Shown here piece by piece: positions 37,969 to 51,900 of a stretch of 64,000 nt of DNA. The DNA is from Hydractinia symbiolongicarpus. Lineage: Eukaryota > Cnidaria > Hydrozoa > Anthoathecata > Hydractiniidae. The stretch covers positions 2,358,001 through 2,422,000 of the forward strand of contig NC_079876.1 in assembly GCF_029227915.1 (NCBI RefSeq), written 5' to 3'. Position numbers and translations under genes: made by a program. The notes below the pieces were generated by a model. The model was not told where the DNA came from. It worked only from the letters and a program-made list of their open reading frames with translations, and did not search any database. Numbering within the stretch: the stretch's first letter is position 1; every line of letters starts with the position of its first letter.

Positions 37969-40900
37969 CATTTCCCCAACGATTTTTTAAATTATTTTTT
38001 CACCACTAAAACGCATGAGACTTGTAGTTTTCAAAAATGTTTTCATTTTTGATGAGACGCTTAATGAAAGAGGTTTAATCGCGGGCAAACGAAATCCCAC
38101 GTTTTCCCGTAAATCCGGGGCTTGGCCCGTATAGTCGAATGTATACAAAGAAAGTACCCATGGAGTAAACTCATTTCCCGAACGATTTTTTGAATTAATT
38201 TTTCACCACTAAAACGCATGAGACTTGTAGCTTTCAAAAATGTTTTCATTTTTGATGAGACGCTTAATGAAAGAGGTTTAATCGCCGGAAAACGAAAACC
38301 CGCGATTTCCCGTAAATCCTGGGCTTAGCCCGTATAGTCGAATGTATACAAGGAAAGTACCCTGTGAGTAAACTCATTTCCTGAACGATTTTTTAAATTA
38401 TTTTTTCACCACTAAAACGCATAAGACTTGTAGTTTTTAAAAATGTTTTCATTTTTGATGAAACGCTGAATAAAAGAAGTTTAATCGCCGGCAAACGAAA
38501 ACCCGCGATTTCCCGTAAATCCCGGTTTGGCCCGTATAGTCAAAAGTATACAAAGAAAGTACCCAGGGAGTAAACTTATTTCCCGAACGATTTTTTAAAT
38601 TATTTTTTCACCACTAAAACCCATGAGACTTTTAGTTTTTAAAAATGTTTTCATTTTTGATGAGACGCTGAAAAAAAGAATTTAAATCGCCGGCAAACGA
38701 AAACCCGCCATTTCCCGCAAACCCCTGACTCGGCCCGTATAGTCAAAAGTATACAAAGAAATTACCCAGGGAGTAAACTCATTTTCCGAACGATTTTTTA
38801 AATTATTTTTTCACCACTACAACGCATGAGACTTGTAGTTTTTAAAAATGTTTTCATTTTTTATGAGACGCTGAATAAAAGAAGTTTAATCGCCGGCAAA
38901 CAAAAACCCGCCATTTCCCGTAAACCCCGGACTCGGCCCGTATAGTCCAAAGCATACAAAGAAAGTACCCAGGGAGTAAACTCATTTCCTGAACGATTTT
39001 TTAAATTATTTTTTCACCACTAAAACGCATAAGACTTGTAGTTTTTAAAAATGTTTTCATTTTTGATGAAACGCTGAATAAAAGAAGTTTAATCGCCGGC
39101 AAACGAAAACCCGCGATTTCCCGTAAATCCCGGCTTGGCCCGTATAGTCAAAAGTATACAAAGAAAGTACCCAGGGAGTAAACCCATTTTCCGAACGATT
39201 TTTTAAATTATTTTTTCACCACTAAAACCCATGAGACTTATAGTTTTTAAAAATGTTTTCATTTTTGATGAGACGCTGAAAAAAAGAAGTTAAATCGTCG
39301 GCAAACGAAAACCCGCCATTTCCCGTAAACCCCTGACTCGGCCCGTATAATCAAAAGTATACAAAGAAATTACCCAGGGAGTAAACTCATTTTTCTAACG
39401 ATTTTTTAAATTATTTTTTCACCACTACAACGCATGAGACTTGTAGTTTTTAAAAATGTTTTCATTTTTGATGAGACGCTGAATAAAAGAAGTTTATTCG
39501 CACTCAAACGAAAATCCGCGATTTCCCGTAAATCCCGGACTCGGCCCGTATAGTCCAAAGTATACAAAGAAAGTACCCAGGGAGTAAACTCATTTTCCGA
39601 ACGATTTTTTAAATTATTTTTTCACCACTAAAACGCATGAGACTTGTAGTTTTTAAAAATGTTTTCATTTTTGATGAGATGCTGAATAAAAGAAGTTTAA
39701 TCGCCGCCAAACGAAAACCTTGAATTTCCCGTAAATCCCGGACCCGGCCCGTATAGTAAAGAAAGTACCCGGGATGTAAACTCATTTCCCGAACGATTTT
39801 TTAAAATATTTTTTCACCACTAAAACGCATGAGACTTGTAGTTTTCAAAAATGTTTTCATTTTTGATGAGACGCTGAATAAAAGAAGTTTAATCGCCGGC
39901 AAACGAAAACCTGCGATTTCCCGTAAATCCCGGACTCGGCCCGTATAGTAAAGAAAGTACCCGGGATGTAAACTCATTTCCCGAACGATTTTTTAAATTA
40001 TTATTTCACCACTAAAACCCATGAGACTTGTAGTTTTCAAAAATGTTTTCATTTTTGATGAGACGCCGAATAAAAGAAGTTTATTCGCACTCAAACGAAA
40101 ATCCGCGATTTCCCGTAAATCCCGGAATCGGCCCGTATAGTCCAAAGTATACAGAGAAAGTACCCAGGGAGTAAACTCATTTTCCGAACGATTTTTTAAA
40201 TTATTTTTTCACCACTAAAACGCATAAGACTTGTAGTTTTTAAAAATGTTTTCATTTTTGATGAAACGCTGAATAAAAGAAGTTTAATCGCCGGCAAACG
40301 AAAACCCGCGATTTCCCGTAAATCCCGGCTTGGCCCGTATAGTCAAAAGTATACAAAGAAAGTACCCAGGGAGTAAACTCATTTCCCGAACGATTTTTTA
40401 AATTATTTTTTCACCACTAAAACCCATGAGACTTATAGTTTTTAAAAATGTTTTCATTTTTGATGAGACGCTGAAAAAAAGAAGTTAAATCGCCGGCAAA
40501 CGAAAACCCGCCATTTCCCGTAAACCCCTGACTCGGCCCGTATAGTCAAAAGTATACAAAGAAATTACCCAGGGAGTAAACGCATTTTCCGAACGATTTT
40601 TTCAATTATTTTTTCACCACTACAACGCATGAGACTTGTAGTTTTTAAAAATGTTTTCATTTTTGATGAGACGCTGAAAAAAAGAAGTTAAATCGCCGGC
40701 AAACGAAAACCCGCCATTTCCCGCAAACCCCTGACTCGGCCCGTATAGTCAAAAGTATACAAAGAAAGTACCCAGGGAGTAAACTCATTTCCTAAACGAT
40801 TTTTTAAATTGTTTTTTCACCACTAAAACGCATAAGACTTGTTGTTTTTAAAAATGTTTTCATTTTTGATGAAACGCTGAATAAAAGAAGTTTAATCGCC

Positions 40901-41393
40901 GGCAAACGAAAACCTGCGATTTCCCGTAAATCCCGGCTTGGCCCGTATAGTCAAAAGTATACAAAGAAAGTACCCAGGGAGTAAACACATTTCCCGAACG
41001 ATTTTTTAAATTATTTTTTCACCACTAAAACCCATGAGACTTATAGTTTTTAAAAATGTTTTCATTTTTGATGAGACGCTGAAAAAAAGAAGTTAAATCG
41101 CCGGCAAACGAAAACCCGCCGTTTCCCGTAAACCCCTGACTCGGCCCGTATAATCAAAAGTATACAAAGAAATTACCCAGGGAGTAAACTCATTTTTCGA
41201 ACGATTTTTTAAATTATTTTTTCACCACTACAACGCATGAGACTTGTAGTTTTTAAAAATGTTTTCATTTTTGATGAGACGCTGAATAAAAGAAGTTTAA
41301 TCGCCGGCAAACGAAAACCCGCCATTTCCCGTAAACCCCGGACTCGGCCCGTATAGTCCAAAGTATACAAAGAAAGTACCCAGGGAGTAAACT
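37969..41393 (+). repeat. Mixed B, G, E, D and C monomers
   Basis: The block opens with a diverged version of the 25-kb B dimer, then repeats G (ataagac, gatgaaacgctg) followed by E (cccatgagacttatag) at about 38420, 39030, 40224 and 40830. D- and C-type copies lie near 39480-40180. The stretch from about 40224 recurs near 44282 (offset about 4058). Confidence 0.7.
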
Positions 41394-43829
41394 CATTTTC
41401 CGAACGATTTTTCAAATTATTTTTTCACCACTACAACGCATAAGACTTGTAGTTTTCAAAAATGTTTTCATTTTTGATGAGACGCTGAATAAAAGAAGTT
41501 TATTCGCACTCAAACGAAAATCAGCGATTTCCCGTAAATCCCGGACTCGGCCCGTATAGTCCAAAGTATACAAAGAAAGTACCCAGGGAGTAAACTCATT
41601 TTCCGAACGATTTTTTAAATTATTTTTTCACCACTAAAACGCATGAGTCTTGTAGTTTTAAAAAATGTTTTCATATTTGATGAGACTCTTAATGAAAGAG
41701 GTTTAATCGCCGGCAAACGAAATCCCGCGATTTCCCGTAAATCCCGGGCTTGGCCCGTATAGTCAAATGTATACAAAGAAAGTACCTAGGGAGTAAACTC
41801 ATTTCCCAAACGATTTTTTTATTTTTTTTTTCACCACTAAAACGCATGAGACTTGTAGTTTTTAAAAATGTTTTCATTTTTGATGAGACGCTGAAAAAAA
41901 GAAGTTAAATCGCCGGCAAACGAAAACCCGCCATTTCCCTTAAACACCTGACTCGGCCCGTATAATCAAAAGTATACAAAGAAATTACTGAGGGAGTAAA
42001 CTCATTTTTCGAACGATTTTTTAAATTATTTTTTCACCACTACAACGCATAAGACTTGTAGTTTTCAAAAATGTTTTCATTTTTGATGAGACGCTGAATA
42101 AAAGAAGTTTATTCGCACTCAAACGAAAATCCGCGATTTCCCGTAAATCCCGGACTCGGCCCGTATAGTCCAAAGTATACAAAGAAAGTACCCAGGGAGT
42201 AAACTCATTTTCCGAACGATTTTTTAAATTATTTTTTCACCACTAAAACGCATGAGTCTTGTAGTTTTAAAAAATGTTTTCATATTTGATGAGACTCTTA
42301 ATGAAAGAGGTTTAATCGCCGGCAAACGAAATCCCGCGATTTCCCGTAAATCCCGGGCTTGGCCCGTATAGTCGAATGTATACAAAGAAAGTACCTAGGG
42401 AGTAAACTCATTTCCCAAACGATTTTTTTATTTTTTTTTTCACCACTAAAACGCAGGAGACTTGTAGTTTTTAAAAATGTTTTCATTTTTGATGAGACGC
42501 TGAAAAAAAGAAGTTAAATCGCCGGCAAACGAAAACCCGCCATTTCCCTTAAACCCCTGACTCGGCCCGTATAATTAAAAGTATACAAAGAAATTACTCA
42601 GGGAGTAAACTCATTTTTTGAACGATTTTTTAAATTATTTTTTCACCACTACAACGCATAAGACTTGTAGTTTTCAAAAATGTTTTCATTTTTGATGAGA
42701 CGCTGAATAAAAGAAGTTTATTCGCACTCAAACAAAAATCCGCGATTTCCCGTAAATCCCGGACTCGGCCCGTATAGTCCAAAGTATACAAAGAAAGTAC
42801 CCAGGGAGTAAACTCATTTTCCGAACGATTTTTTAAATTATTTTTTCACCACTAAAACGCATGAGTCTTGTAGTTTTAAAAAATGTTTTCATATTTGATG
42901 AGACTCTTAATGAAAGAGGCTTAATCGCCGGCAAACGAAATCCCGCGATTTCCCGTAAATCCCGGGCTTGGCCCGTATAGTCGAATGTATACAAAGAAAG
43001 TACCTAGGGAGTAAACTCATTTCCCAAACGATTTTTTTATTTTTTTTTTCACCACTAAAACGCATGAGACTTGTAGTTTTTAAAAATGTTTTCATTTTTG
43101 ATGAGACGCTGAATAAAAGAAGTTTAATCGCCAGCAAACGAAAACCTGCGATTTCCCGTAAATCCCGGACTCGGCCCGTATAATTAAAAGTATACAAAGA
43201 AATTACTCAGGGAGTAAACTCATTTTTTGAACGATTTTTTAAATTATTTTTTCACCACTACAACGCATAAGACTTGTAGTTTTCAAAAATGTTTTCATTT
43301 TTGATGAGACGCTGAATAAAAGAAGTTTATTCGCACTCAAACAAAAATCCGCGATTTCCCGTAAATCCCGGACTCGGCCCGTATAGTCCAAAGTATACAA
43401 AGAAAGTACCCAGGGAGTAAACTCATTTTCCGAACGATTTTTTAAATTATTTTTTCACCACTAAAACGCATGAGTCTTGTAGTTTTAAAAAATGTTTTCA
43501 TATTTGATGAGACTCTTAATGAAAGAGGCTTAATCGCCGGCAAACGAAATCCCGCGATTTCCCGTAAATCGCGGGCTTGGCCCGTATAGTCGAATGTATA
43601 CAAAGAAAGTACCTAGGGAGTAAACTCATTTCCCAAACGATTTTTTTATTTTTTTTTTCACCACTAAAACGCATGAGACTTGTAGTTTTTAAAAATGTTT
43701 TCATTTTTGATGAGACGCTGAATAAAAGAAGTTTAATCGCCAGCAAACGAAAACCTGCGATTTCCCGTAAATCCCGGACTCGGCCCGTATTTTCAAAAGT
43801 ATACAAAGAAAGTACCCAGGGAGTAAACT
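41394..43829 (+). repeat. HOR: four tandem 609-bp trimers
   Basis: Units start at 41394, 42003, 42612 and 43221, each 609 bp. The order is D (ataagac, ttattcgcactc), B (atgagtcttgtag, gatgagactcttaatg, cctaggg), then a poly-T copy. In the first two trimers the third member ends in E-like sequence (gctgaaaaaaagaag, ccttaaac, ttact); in the fourth it is A-like with ccagcaaacg; in the third it is a hybrid. Further trimers occur near 45650-46870, 48290 and 49100. Confidence 0.9.
43018..43220 (+). repeat. Hybrid third member of the third trimer
   Basis: The 5' two-thirds (gaataaaag, ccagcaaacg, acctgcg, ggactcggcccg) match the copy at 43627-43829. The 3' end (ataattaaaag, aaattactcaggg) matches the E-like copy at 42409-42611. 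The switch lies near 43180. It is an in-register recombinant or conversion tract. Confidence 0.75.
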
Positions 43830-46800
43830 TATTTCCCAAACGATTTTTTAAATTATTTTTTCACCACTAAAACGCATGAGACTTGTAGTTTTTAAAAATG
43901 TTTTCATTTTTGATGAGATGCTGAATAAAAGAAGTTTAATCGCCGCCAAACGAAAACCTGCGATTTCCCGTAAATCCCGGACCCGGCCCGTATTTTCAAA
44001 AGTATACAAAGAAAGTACCCAGGGAGTAAACTTATTTCCCGAACGATTTTTTAAATTATTATTTCACCACTAAAACCCATGAGACTTGTAGTTTTCAAAA
44101 ATGTTTTCATTTTTGATGAGACGCCGAATAAAAGAAGTTTATTCGCACTCAAACGAAAATCCGCGATTTCCCGTAAATCCCGGAATCGGCCCGTATAGTC
44201 CAAAGTATACAGAGAAAGTACCCAGGGAGTAAACTCATTTTCCGAACGATTTTTTAAATTATTTTTTCACCACTAAAACGCATAAGACTTGTAGTTTTTA
44301 AAAATGTTTTCATTTTTGATGAAACGCTGAATAAAAGAAGTTTAATCGCCGGCAAACGAAAACCCGCGATTTCCCGTAAATCCCGGCTTGGCCCGTATAG
44401 TCAAAAGTATACAAAGAAAGTACCCAGGGAGTAAACTCATTTCCCGAACGATTTTTTAAATTATTTTTTCACCACTAAAACCCATGAGACTTATAGTTTT
44501 TAAAAATGTTTTCATTTTTGATGAGACGCTGAAAAAAAGAAGTTAAATCGCCGGCAAACGAAAACCCGCCATTTCCCGTAAACCCCTGACTCGGCCCGTA
44601 TAGTCAAAAGTATCTAAGAAATTACCCAGGGAGTAAACTCATTTTCCGAACGATTTTTTCAATTATTTTTTCACCACTACAACGCATGAGACTTGTAGTT
44701 TTTAAAAATGTTTTCATTTTTGATGAGACGCTGAAAAAAAGAAGTTAAATCGCCGGGAAACGAAAACCCGCCATTTCCCGCAAACCCCTGACTCGGCCCG
44801 TATAGTCAAAAGTATACAAAGAAATTACCCAGGGAGTAAACTCATTTTCCGAACGATTTTTTAAATTATTTTTTCACCACTACAACGCATGAGACTTGTA
44901 GTTTTTAAAAATGTTTTCATTTTTGATGAGACGCTGAATAAAAGAAGTTTAATCGCCGGCAAACAAAAACCCGCCATTTCCCGTAAACCCCGGACTCGGC
45001 CCGTATAGTCCAAAGCATACAAAGAAAGTACCCAGGGAGGAAACTCATTTCCTGAACGATTTTTTAAATTGTTTTTTCACCACTAAAACGCATAAGACTT
45101 GTAGTTTTTAAAAATGTTTTCATTTTTGATGAAACGCTGAATAAAAGAAGTTTAATCGCCGGCAAACGAAAACCCGCGATTTCCCGTAAATCCCGGCTTG
45201 GCCCGTATAGTCAAAAGTATACAAAGAAAGTACCCAGGGAGTAAACCCATTTCCCGAACGATTTTTTAAATTATTTTTTCACCACTAAAACCCATGAGAC
45301 TTATAGTTTTTAAAAATGTTTTCATTTTTGATGAGACGCTGAAAAAAAGAAGTTAAATCGCCGGCAAACGAAAACCCGCCATTTCCCGTAAACCCCTGAC
45401 TCGGCCCGTATAATCAAAAGTATACAAAGAAATTACCCAGGGAGTAAACTCATTTTTCGAACGATTTTTTAAATTATTTTTTCACCACTACAACGCATGA
45501 GACTTGTAGTTTTTCAAAATGTTTTCATTTTTGATGAGACGCTGAATAAAAGAAGTTTAATCGCCGGCAAACGAAAACCCGCCATTTCCCTTAAACCCCT
45601 GACTCGGCCCGTATAATCAAAAGTATACAAAGAATTTACTCAGGGAGTAAACTCATTTTTCGAACGATTTTTTAAATTATTTTTTCACCACTACAACGCA
45701 TAAGACTTGTAGTTTTCAAAAATGTTTTCATTTTTGATGAGACGCTGAATAAAAGAAGTTTATTCGCACTCAAACGAAAATCCACGATTTCCCGTAAATC
45801 CCGGACTCGGCCCGTATAGTCCAAAGTATACAAAGAAAGTACCCAGGGAGTAAACTCATTTTCCGAACGATTTTTTAAATTATTTTTTCACCACTAAAAC
45901 GCATGAGTCTTGTAGTTTTAAAAAATGTTTTCATATTTGATGAGACTCTTAATGAAAGAGGTTTAATCGCCGGCAAACGAAATCCCGCGATTTCCCGTAA
46001 ATCCCGGGCTTGGCCCGTATAGTCGAATGTATACAAAGAAAGTACCTAGGGAGTAAACTCATTTCCCAAACGATTTTTTTATTTTTTTTTTCACCACTAA
46101 AACGCATGAGACTTGTAGTTTTTAAAAATGTTTTCATTTTTGATGAGACGCTGAAAAAAAGAAGTTAAATCGCCGGCAAACGAAAACTCGCCATTTCCCT
46201 TAAACCCCTGACTCGGCCCGTATAATCAAAAGTATACAAAGAAATTACTCAGGGAGTAAACTCATTTTTTGAACGATTTTTTAAATTATTTTTTCACCAC
46301 TACAACGCATAAGACTTGTAGTTTTCAAAAATGTTTTCATTTTTGATGAGACGCTGAATAAAAGAAGTTTATTCGCACTCAAACGAAAATCCGCGATTTC
46401 CCGTAAATCCCGGACTCGGCCCGTATAGTCCAAAGTATACAAAGAAAGTACCCAGGGAGTAAACTCATTTTCCGAACGATTTTTTAAATTATTTTTTCAC
46501 CACTAAAACGCATGAGTCTTGTAGTTTTAAAAAATGTTTTCATATTTGATGAGACTCTTAATGAAAGAGGTTTAATCGCCGGCAAACGAAATCCCGCGAT
46601 TTCCCGTAAATCCCGGGCTTGGCCCGTATAGTCGAATGTAAACAAAGAAAGTACCTAGGGAGTAAACTCATTTCCCAAACGATTTTTTTATTTTTTTTTT
46701 CACCACTAAAACGCATGAGACTTGTAGTTTTTAAAAATGTTTTCATTTTTGATGAGACGCTGAATAAAAGAAGTTTAATCGCCAGCAAACGAAAACCTGC

Positions 46801-46871
46801 GATTTCCCGTAAATCCCGGACTCGGCTCGTGTTTTCAAAAGTATACAAAGAAAGTACCCAGGGAGTAAACT
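43830..46871 (+). repeat. HOR unit of 3042 bp, first copy
   Basis: Fifteen monomers start with a gatgctgaataaaag/cgccgcc copy, then D, G, E, two ctacaacgc copies, G, E and two 609-bp trimers. The first part recurs 3042 bp later (43876/46918, 44079/47121, 44282/47324). Rare markers shared by the copies include the tatctaagaaa defect (about 44613 and 47453). Confidence 0.8.
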
Positions 46872-48088
46872 TATTTCCCGAACGATTTTTTAAATTATTT
46901 TTTCACCACTAAAACGCATGAGACTTGTAGTTTTTAAAAATGTTTTCATTTTTGATGAGATGCTGAATAAAAGAAGTTTAATCGCCGCCAAACGAAAACC
47001 TGCGATTTCCCGTAAATCCCGGACCCGGCCCGTCTTTTCAAAAGTATACAAAGAAAGTACCCAGGGAGTAAACTTATTTCCCGAACGATTTTTTAAATTA
47101 TTATTTCACCACTAAAACCCATGAGACTTGTAGTTTTCAAAAATGTTTTCATTTTTGATGAGACGCCGAATAAAAGAAGTTTATTCGCACTCAAACGAAA
47201 ATCCGCGATTTCCCGTAAATCCCGGAATCGGCCCGTATAGTCCAAAGTATACAGAGAAAGTACCCAGGGAGTAAACTCATTTTCCGAACGATTTTTTAAA
47301 TTATTTTTTCACCACTAAAACGCATAAGACTTATAGTTTTTAAAAATGTTTTCATTTTTGATGAGACGCTGAAAAAAAGAAGTTAAATCGCCGGCAAACG
47401 AAAACCCGCCATTTTCCGTAAACCCCTGACTCGGCCCGTATAGTCAAAAGTATCTAAGAAATTACCCAGGGAGTAAACTCAGTTTCCGAACGATTTTTTC
47501 AATTATTTTTTTACCACTACAACGCATGAGACTTGTAGTTTTTAAAAATGTTTTCATTTTTGATGAGACGCTGAAAAAAAGAAGTTAAATCGCCGGCTAA
47601 CGAAAACCCGCCATTTCCCGCAAACCCCTGACTCGGCCCGTATAGTCAAAAGTATACAAAGAAATTACCCAGGGAGTAAACTCATTTTCCGAACGATTTT
47701 TTAAATTATTTTTTCACCACTACAACGCATGAGACTTGTAGTTTTTAAAAATGTTTTCATTTTTGATGAGACGCTGAATAAAAGAAGTTTAATCGCCGGC
47801 AAACAAAAACTCGCCATTTCCCGTAAACCCCGGACTCGGCCCGTATAGTCCAAAGCATACAAAGAAAGTACCCAGGGAGGAAACTCATTTCCTGAACCAT
47901 TTTTTAAATTGTTTTTTCACCACTAAAACGCATAAGACTTGTAGTTTTTAAAAATGTTTTCATTTTTGATGAAACGCTGAATAAAAGAAGTTTAATCGCC
48001 GGCAAACGAAAACCCGCGATTTCCCGTAAATCCCGGCTTGGCCCGTATAGTCAAAAGTATACAAAGAAAGTACCCAGGGAGTAAAAAT
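46872..48088 (+). repeat. 3042-bp HOR, second copy, one monomer short
   Basis: It matches 43830 onward at offset 3042 until the hybrid monomer 47278-47479, after which the offset is 2840, a loss of exactly one 202-bp monomer. The match ends near 48135, where a monomer of another type follows. Confidence 0.8.
47278..47479 (+). repeat. Hybrid G/E monomer marking a one-unit deletion
   Basis: The 5' part carries G-type cgcataagac. It continues as E-type acttatag and gctgaaaaaaagaag, ending with tatctaagaaa. In the first HOR copy these are two adjacent monomers (about 44236 and 44438). The fusion is in register within the shared cat-aagac/cat-gagac region. Confidence 0.8.
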
Positions 48089-48947
48089 CATTTCCCGAAC
48101 GATTTTTTAAATTATTCTTTCACCACTAAAACCCATGAGACTTGTAGTTTTCAAAAATGTTTTCATTTTTGATGAGACGCTGAATAAAAGAAGTTTAATC
48201 GCCGGCAAACGAAAACCTGCGATTTCCGTAAATCCCGGACTCGGCCCGTATAGTCCAAAGTATACAAAGAAAGTACCCAGGAGTAAACTCATTTTCCGAA
48301 CGATTTTTTAAATTATTTTTTCACCACTACAACGCATAAGACTTGTAGTTTTCAAAAATGTTTTCATTTTTGATGAGACGCTGAATAAAAGAAGTTTATT
48401 CGCACTCAAACGAAAATCCGCGATTTCCCGTAAATCCCGGACTCGGCCCGTATAGTCCAAAGTATACAAAGAAAGTACCCAGGGAGTAAACTCATTTTCC
48501 GAACGATTTTTTAAATTATTTTTTCACCACTAAAACGCATGAGTCTTGTAGTTTTAAAAAATGTTTTCATATTTGATGAGACTCTTAATGAAAGAGGTTT
48601 AATCGCCGGCAAACGAAATCCCGCGATTTCCCGTAAATCCCGGGCTTGGCCCGTATAGTCGAATGTATACAAAGAAAGTACCTAGGGAGTAAACTCATTT
48701 CCCAAACGATTTTTTTATTTTTTTTTTCACCACTAAAACGCATGAGACTTGTAGTTTTTAAAAATGTTTTCATTTTTGATGAGACGCTGAAAAAAAGAAG
48801 TTAAATCGCCGGCAAACGAAAACCCGCCATTTCCCGTAAACCCCTGACTCGGCCCGTATAATCAAAAGTATACAAAGAAATTACCCAGGGAGTAAACTCA
48901 TTTTTTGAACGATTTTTTAAATTATTTTTTCACCACTACAACGCATG
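48089..48947 (+). repeat. Isolated 19-kb-type monomer, a trimer and an E copy
   Basis: Unit 48089-48289 has gatttccgtaaatc and acccaggag, the signature of the copies near 19215 and 20013 and not seen in between. It is followed by one D/B/poly-T trimer (about 48290-48898), whose third member carries the E-type 3' end. The preceding junction has gtaaaaatca instead of gtaaactca. Confidence 0.75.
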
Positions 48948-51900
48948 AGACTTGTAGTTTTTAAAAATGTTTTCATTTTTGACGAGACGCTGAATAAAAG
49001 AAGTTTAATCGCCGGCAAACGAAAACCCGCCATTTCCCGTAAACCCCGGACTCGGCCCGTATAGTCCAAAGTATACAAAGAAAGTACCCAGGGAGTAAAC
49101 TCATTTTCCGAACGATTTTTCAAATTATTTTTTCACCACTACAACGCATAAGACTTGTAGTTTTCAAAAATGTTTTCATTTTTGATGAGACGCTGAATAA
49201 AAGAAGTTTATTCGCACTCAAACGAAAATCCGCGATTTCCCGTAAATCCCGGGCTTGGCCCGTATAGTCCAAAGTATACAAAGAAAGTACCCAGGGAGTA
49301 AACTCATTTTCCGAACGATTTTTTAAATTATTTTTTCACCACTAAAACGCATGAGTCTTGTAGTTTTAAAAAATGTTTTCATATTTGATGAGACTCTTAA
49401 TGAAAGAGGTTTAATCGCCGGCAAACGAAATCCCGCGATTTCCCGTAAATCCCGGGCTTGGCCCGTATAGTCGAATGTATACAAAGAAAGTACCTAGGGA
49501 GTAAACTCATTTCCCAAACGATTTTTTTATTTTTTTTTTCACCACTAAAACGCATGAGACTTGTAGTTTTTAAAAATGTTTTCATTTTTGATGAGACGCT
49601 GAATAAAAGAAGTTTAATCGCCAGCAAACGAAAACCTGCGATTTCCCGTAAATCCCGGACTCGGCCCGTATTTTCAAAAGTATACAAAGAAAGTACCCAG
49701 GGAGTAAACTTATTTCCCGAACGATTTTTTAAATTATTTTTTCACCACTAAAACGCATGAGACTTGTAGTTTTTAAAAATGTTTTCATTTTTGATGAGAT
49801 GCTGAATAAAAGAAGTTTAATCGCCCCCAAACGAAAACCTGCGATTTCCCGTAAATCCCGGATCGGCCCGTATAGTAAAGAAAGTACCCGGGATGTAAAC
49901 TCATTTCCCGAACGATTTTTTAAAATATTTTTTCACCACTAAAACGCATGAGACTTGTAGTTTTCAAAAATGTTTTCATTTTTGATGAGACGCTGAATAA
50001 AAGAAGTTTAATCGCCGGCAAACGAAAACCTGCGATTTCCCGTAAATCCCGGATCGGCCCGTATAGTAAAGAAAGTACCCGGGATGTAAACTCATTTCCC
50101 GAACGATTTTTTAAATTATTATTTCACCACTAAAACCCATGAGACTTGTAGTTTTCAAAAATGTTTTCATTTTTGATGAGACGCCGAATAAAAGAAGTTT
50201 ATTCGCACTCAAACGAAAATCCGCGATTTCCCGTAAATCCCGGAAGCGGCCCGTATAGTCCAAAGTATACAGAGAAAGTACCCAGGGAGTAAACTCATTT
50301 TCCGAACGATTTTTTAAATTATTTTTTCACCACTAAAACGCATAAGACTTGTAGTTTTTAAAAATGTTTTCATTTTTGATGAAACGCTGAATAAAAGAAG
50401 TTTAATCGCCGGCAAACGAAAACCCGCGATTTCCCGTAAATCCCGGCTTGGCCCGTATAGTCAAAAGTATACAAAGAAAGTACCCAGGGAGTAAACTCAT
50501 TTCCCGAACGATTTTTTAAATTATTTTTTCACCACTAAAACCCATGAGACTTATAGTTTTTAAAAATGTTTTCATTTTTGATGAGACGCTGAAAAAAAGA
50601 AGATAAATCGCCGGCAATCGAAAACCCGCCATTTCCCGTAAACCCCTGACTCGGCCCGTATAGTCAAAAGTATACAAAGAAATTACCCAGGGAGTAAACT
50701 CATTTTCCGAACGATTTTTTAGATTATTTTTTCACCACTACAACGCATGAGACTTGTAGTTTTTAAAAATGTTTTCATTTTTGATGAGACGCTGAATAAA
50801 AGAAGTTTAATCCCCGGCAAACGAAAACCCGCCATTTCCCGTAAAACCCGGACTCGGCCCGTATAGTCCAAAGTATACAAAGAAAGTACCCAGGGAGTAA
50901 ACTCATTTTCGGAACGATTTTTCAAATTATTTTTTCACCACTACAACGCATGAGACTTGTAGTTTTCAAAAATGTTTTCATTTTTGATGAGACGCTGAAT
51001 AAAAGAAGTTTATTCGCACTCAAACGAAAATCCGCGATTTCCCGTAAATCCCGGACTCGGCCCGTATAGTCCAATGTATACAAAGAAAGTACCTAGGGAG
51101 TAAACTCATTTCCCGAACGATTTTTTTATTTTTTTTTTCACCACTAAAACGCATGAGACTTGTAGTTTTTAAAAATGTTTTCATTTTTGATGAGACGCTG
51201 AATAAAAGAAGTTTAATCGCCAGCAAACGAAAACCTGCGATTTCCCGTAAATCCCGGACTCGGCCCGTATTTTCAAAAGTATACAAAGAAAGTACCCAGG
51301 GAGTAAACTCATTTCCCGAACGATTTTTTAAATTATTTTTTCACCACTAAAACGCATGAGACTTGTAGTTTTCAAAAATGTTTTCATTTTTGATGAGATG
51401 CTGAATAAAAGAAGTTTAATCGCCGGCAAACGAAAACCTGCGATTTCCCGTAAATCCCGGACTCGGCCCGTATAGTAAAGAAAGTACCCGGGATGTAAAC
51501 TCATTTCCCGAACGATTTTTTAAATTATTATTTCACCACTAAGACCCATGAGACTTGTAGTTTTCAAAAATGTTTTCATTTTTGATGAAACGCTGAATAA
51601 AAGAAGTTTAATCCCCGGCAAACGAAAACCCGCGATTTCCCGTAAATCCCGGCTTGGCCCGTATAGTCAAAAGTATACAAAGAAAGTACCCAGGGAGTAA
51701 ACTCATTTCCCGAACGATTTTTTAAATTATTTTTTCACCACTAAAACCCATGAAACTTATAGTTTTTAAAAATGTTTTCATTCTTGATAAGACGCTGAAA
51801 AAAAGAAGTTAAATCGCCGGCAAACGAAAACCCGCCATTTCCCGTAAACCCCTGACTCGGCCCGTATAGTCAAAAGTATACAAAGAAATTACCCAGGGAG

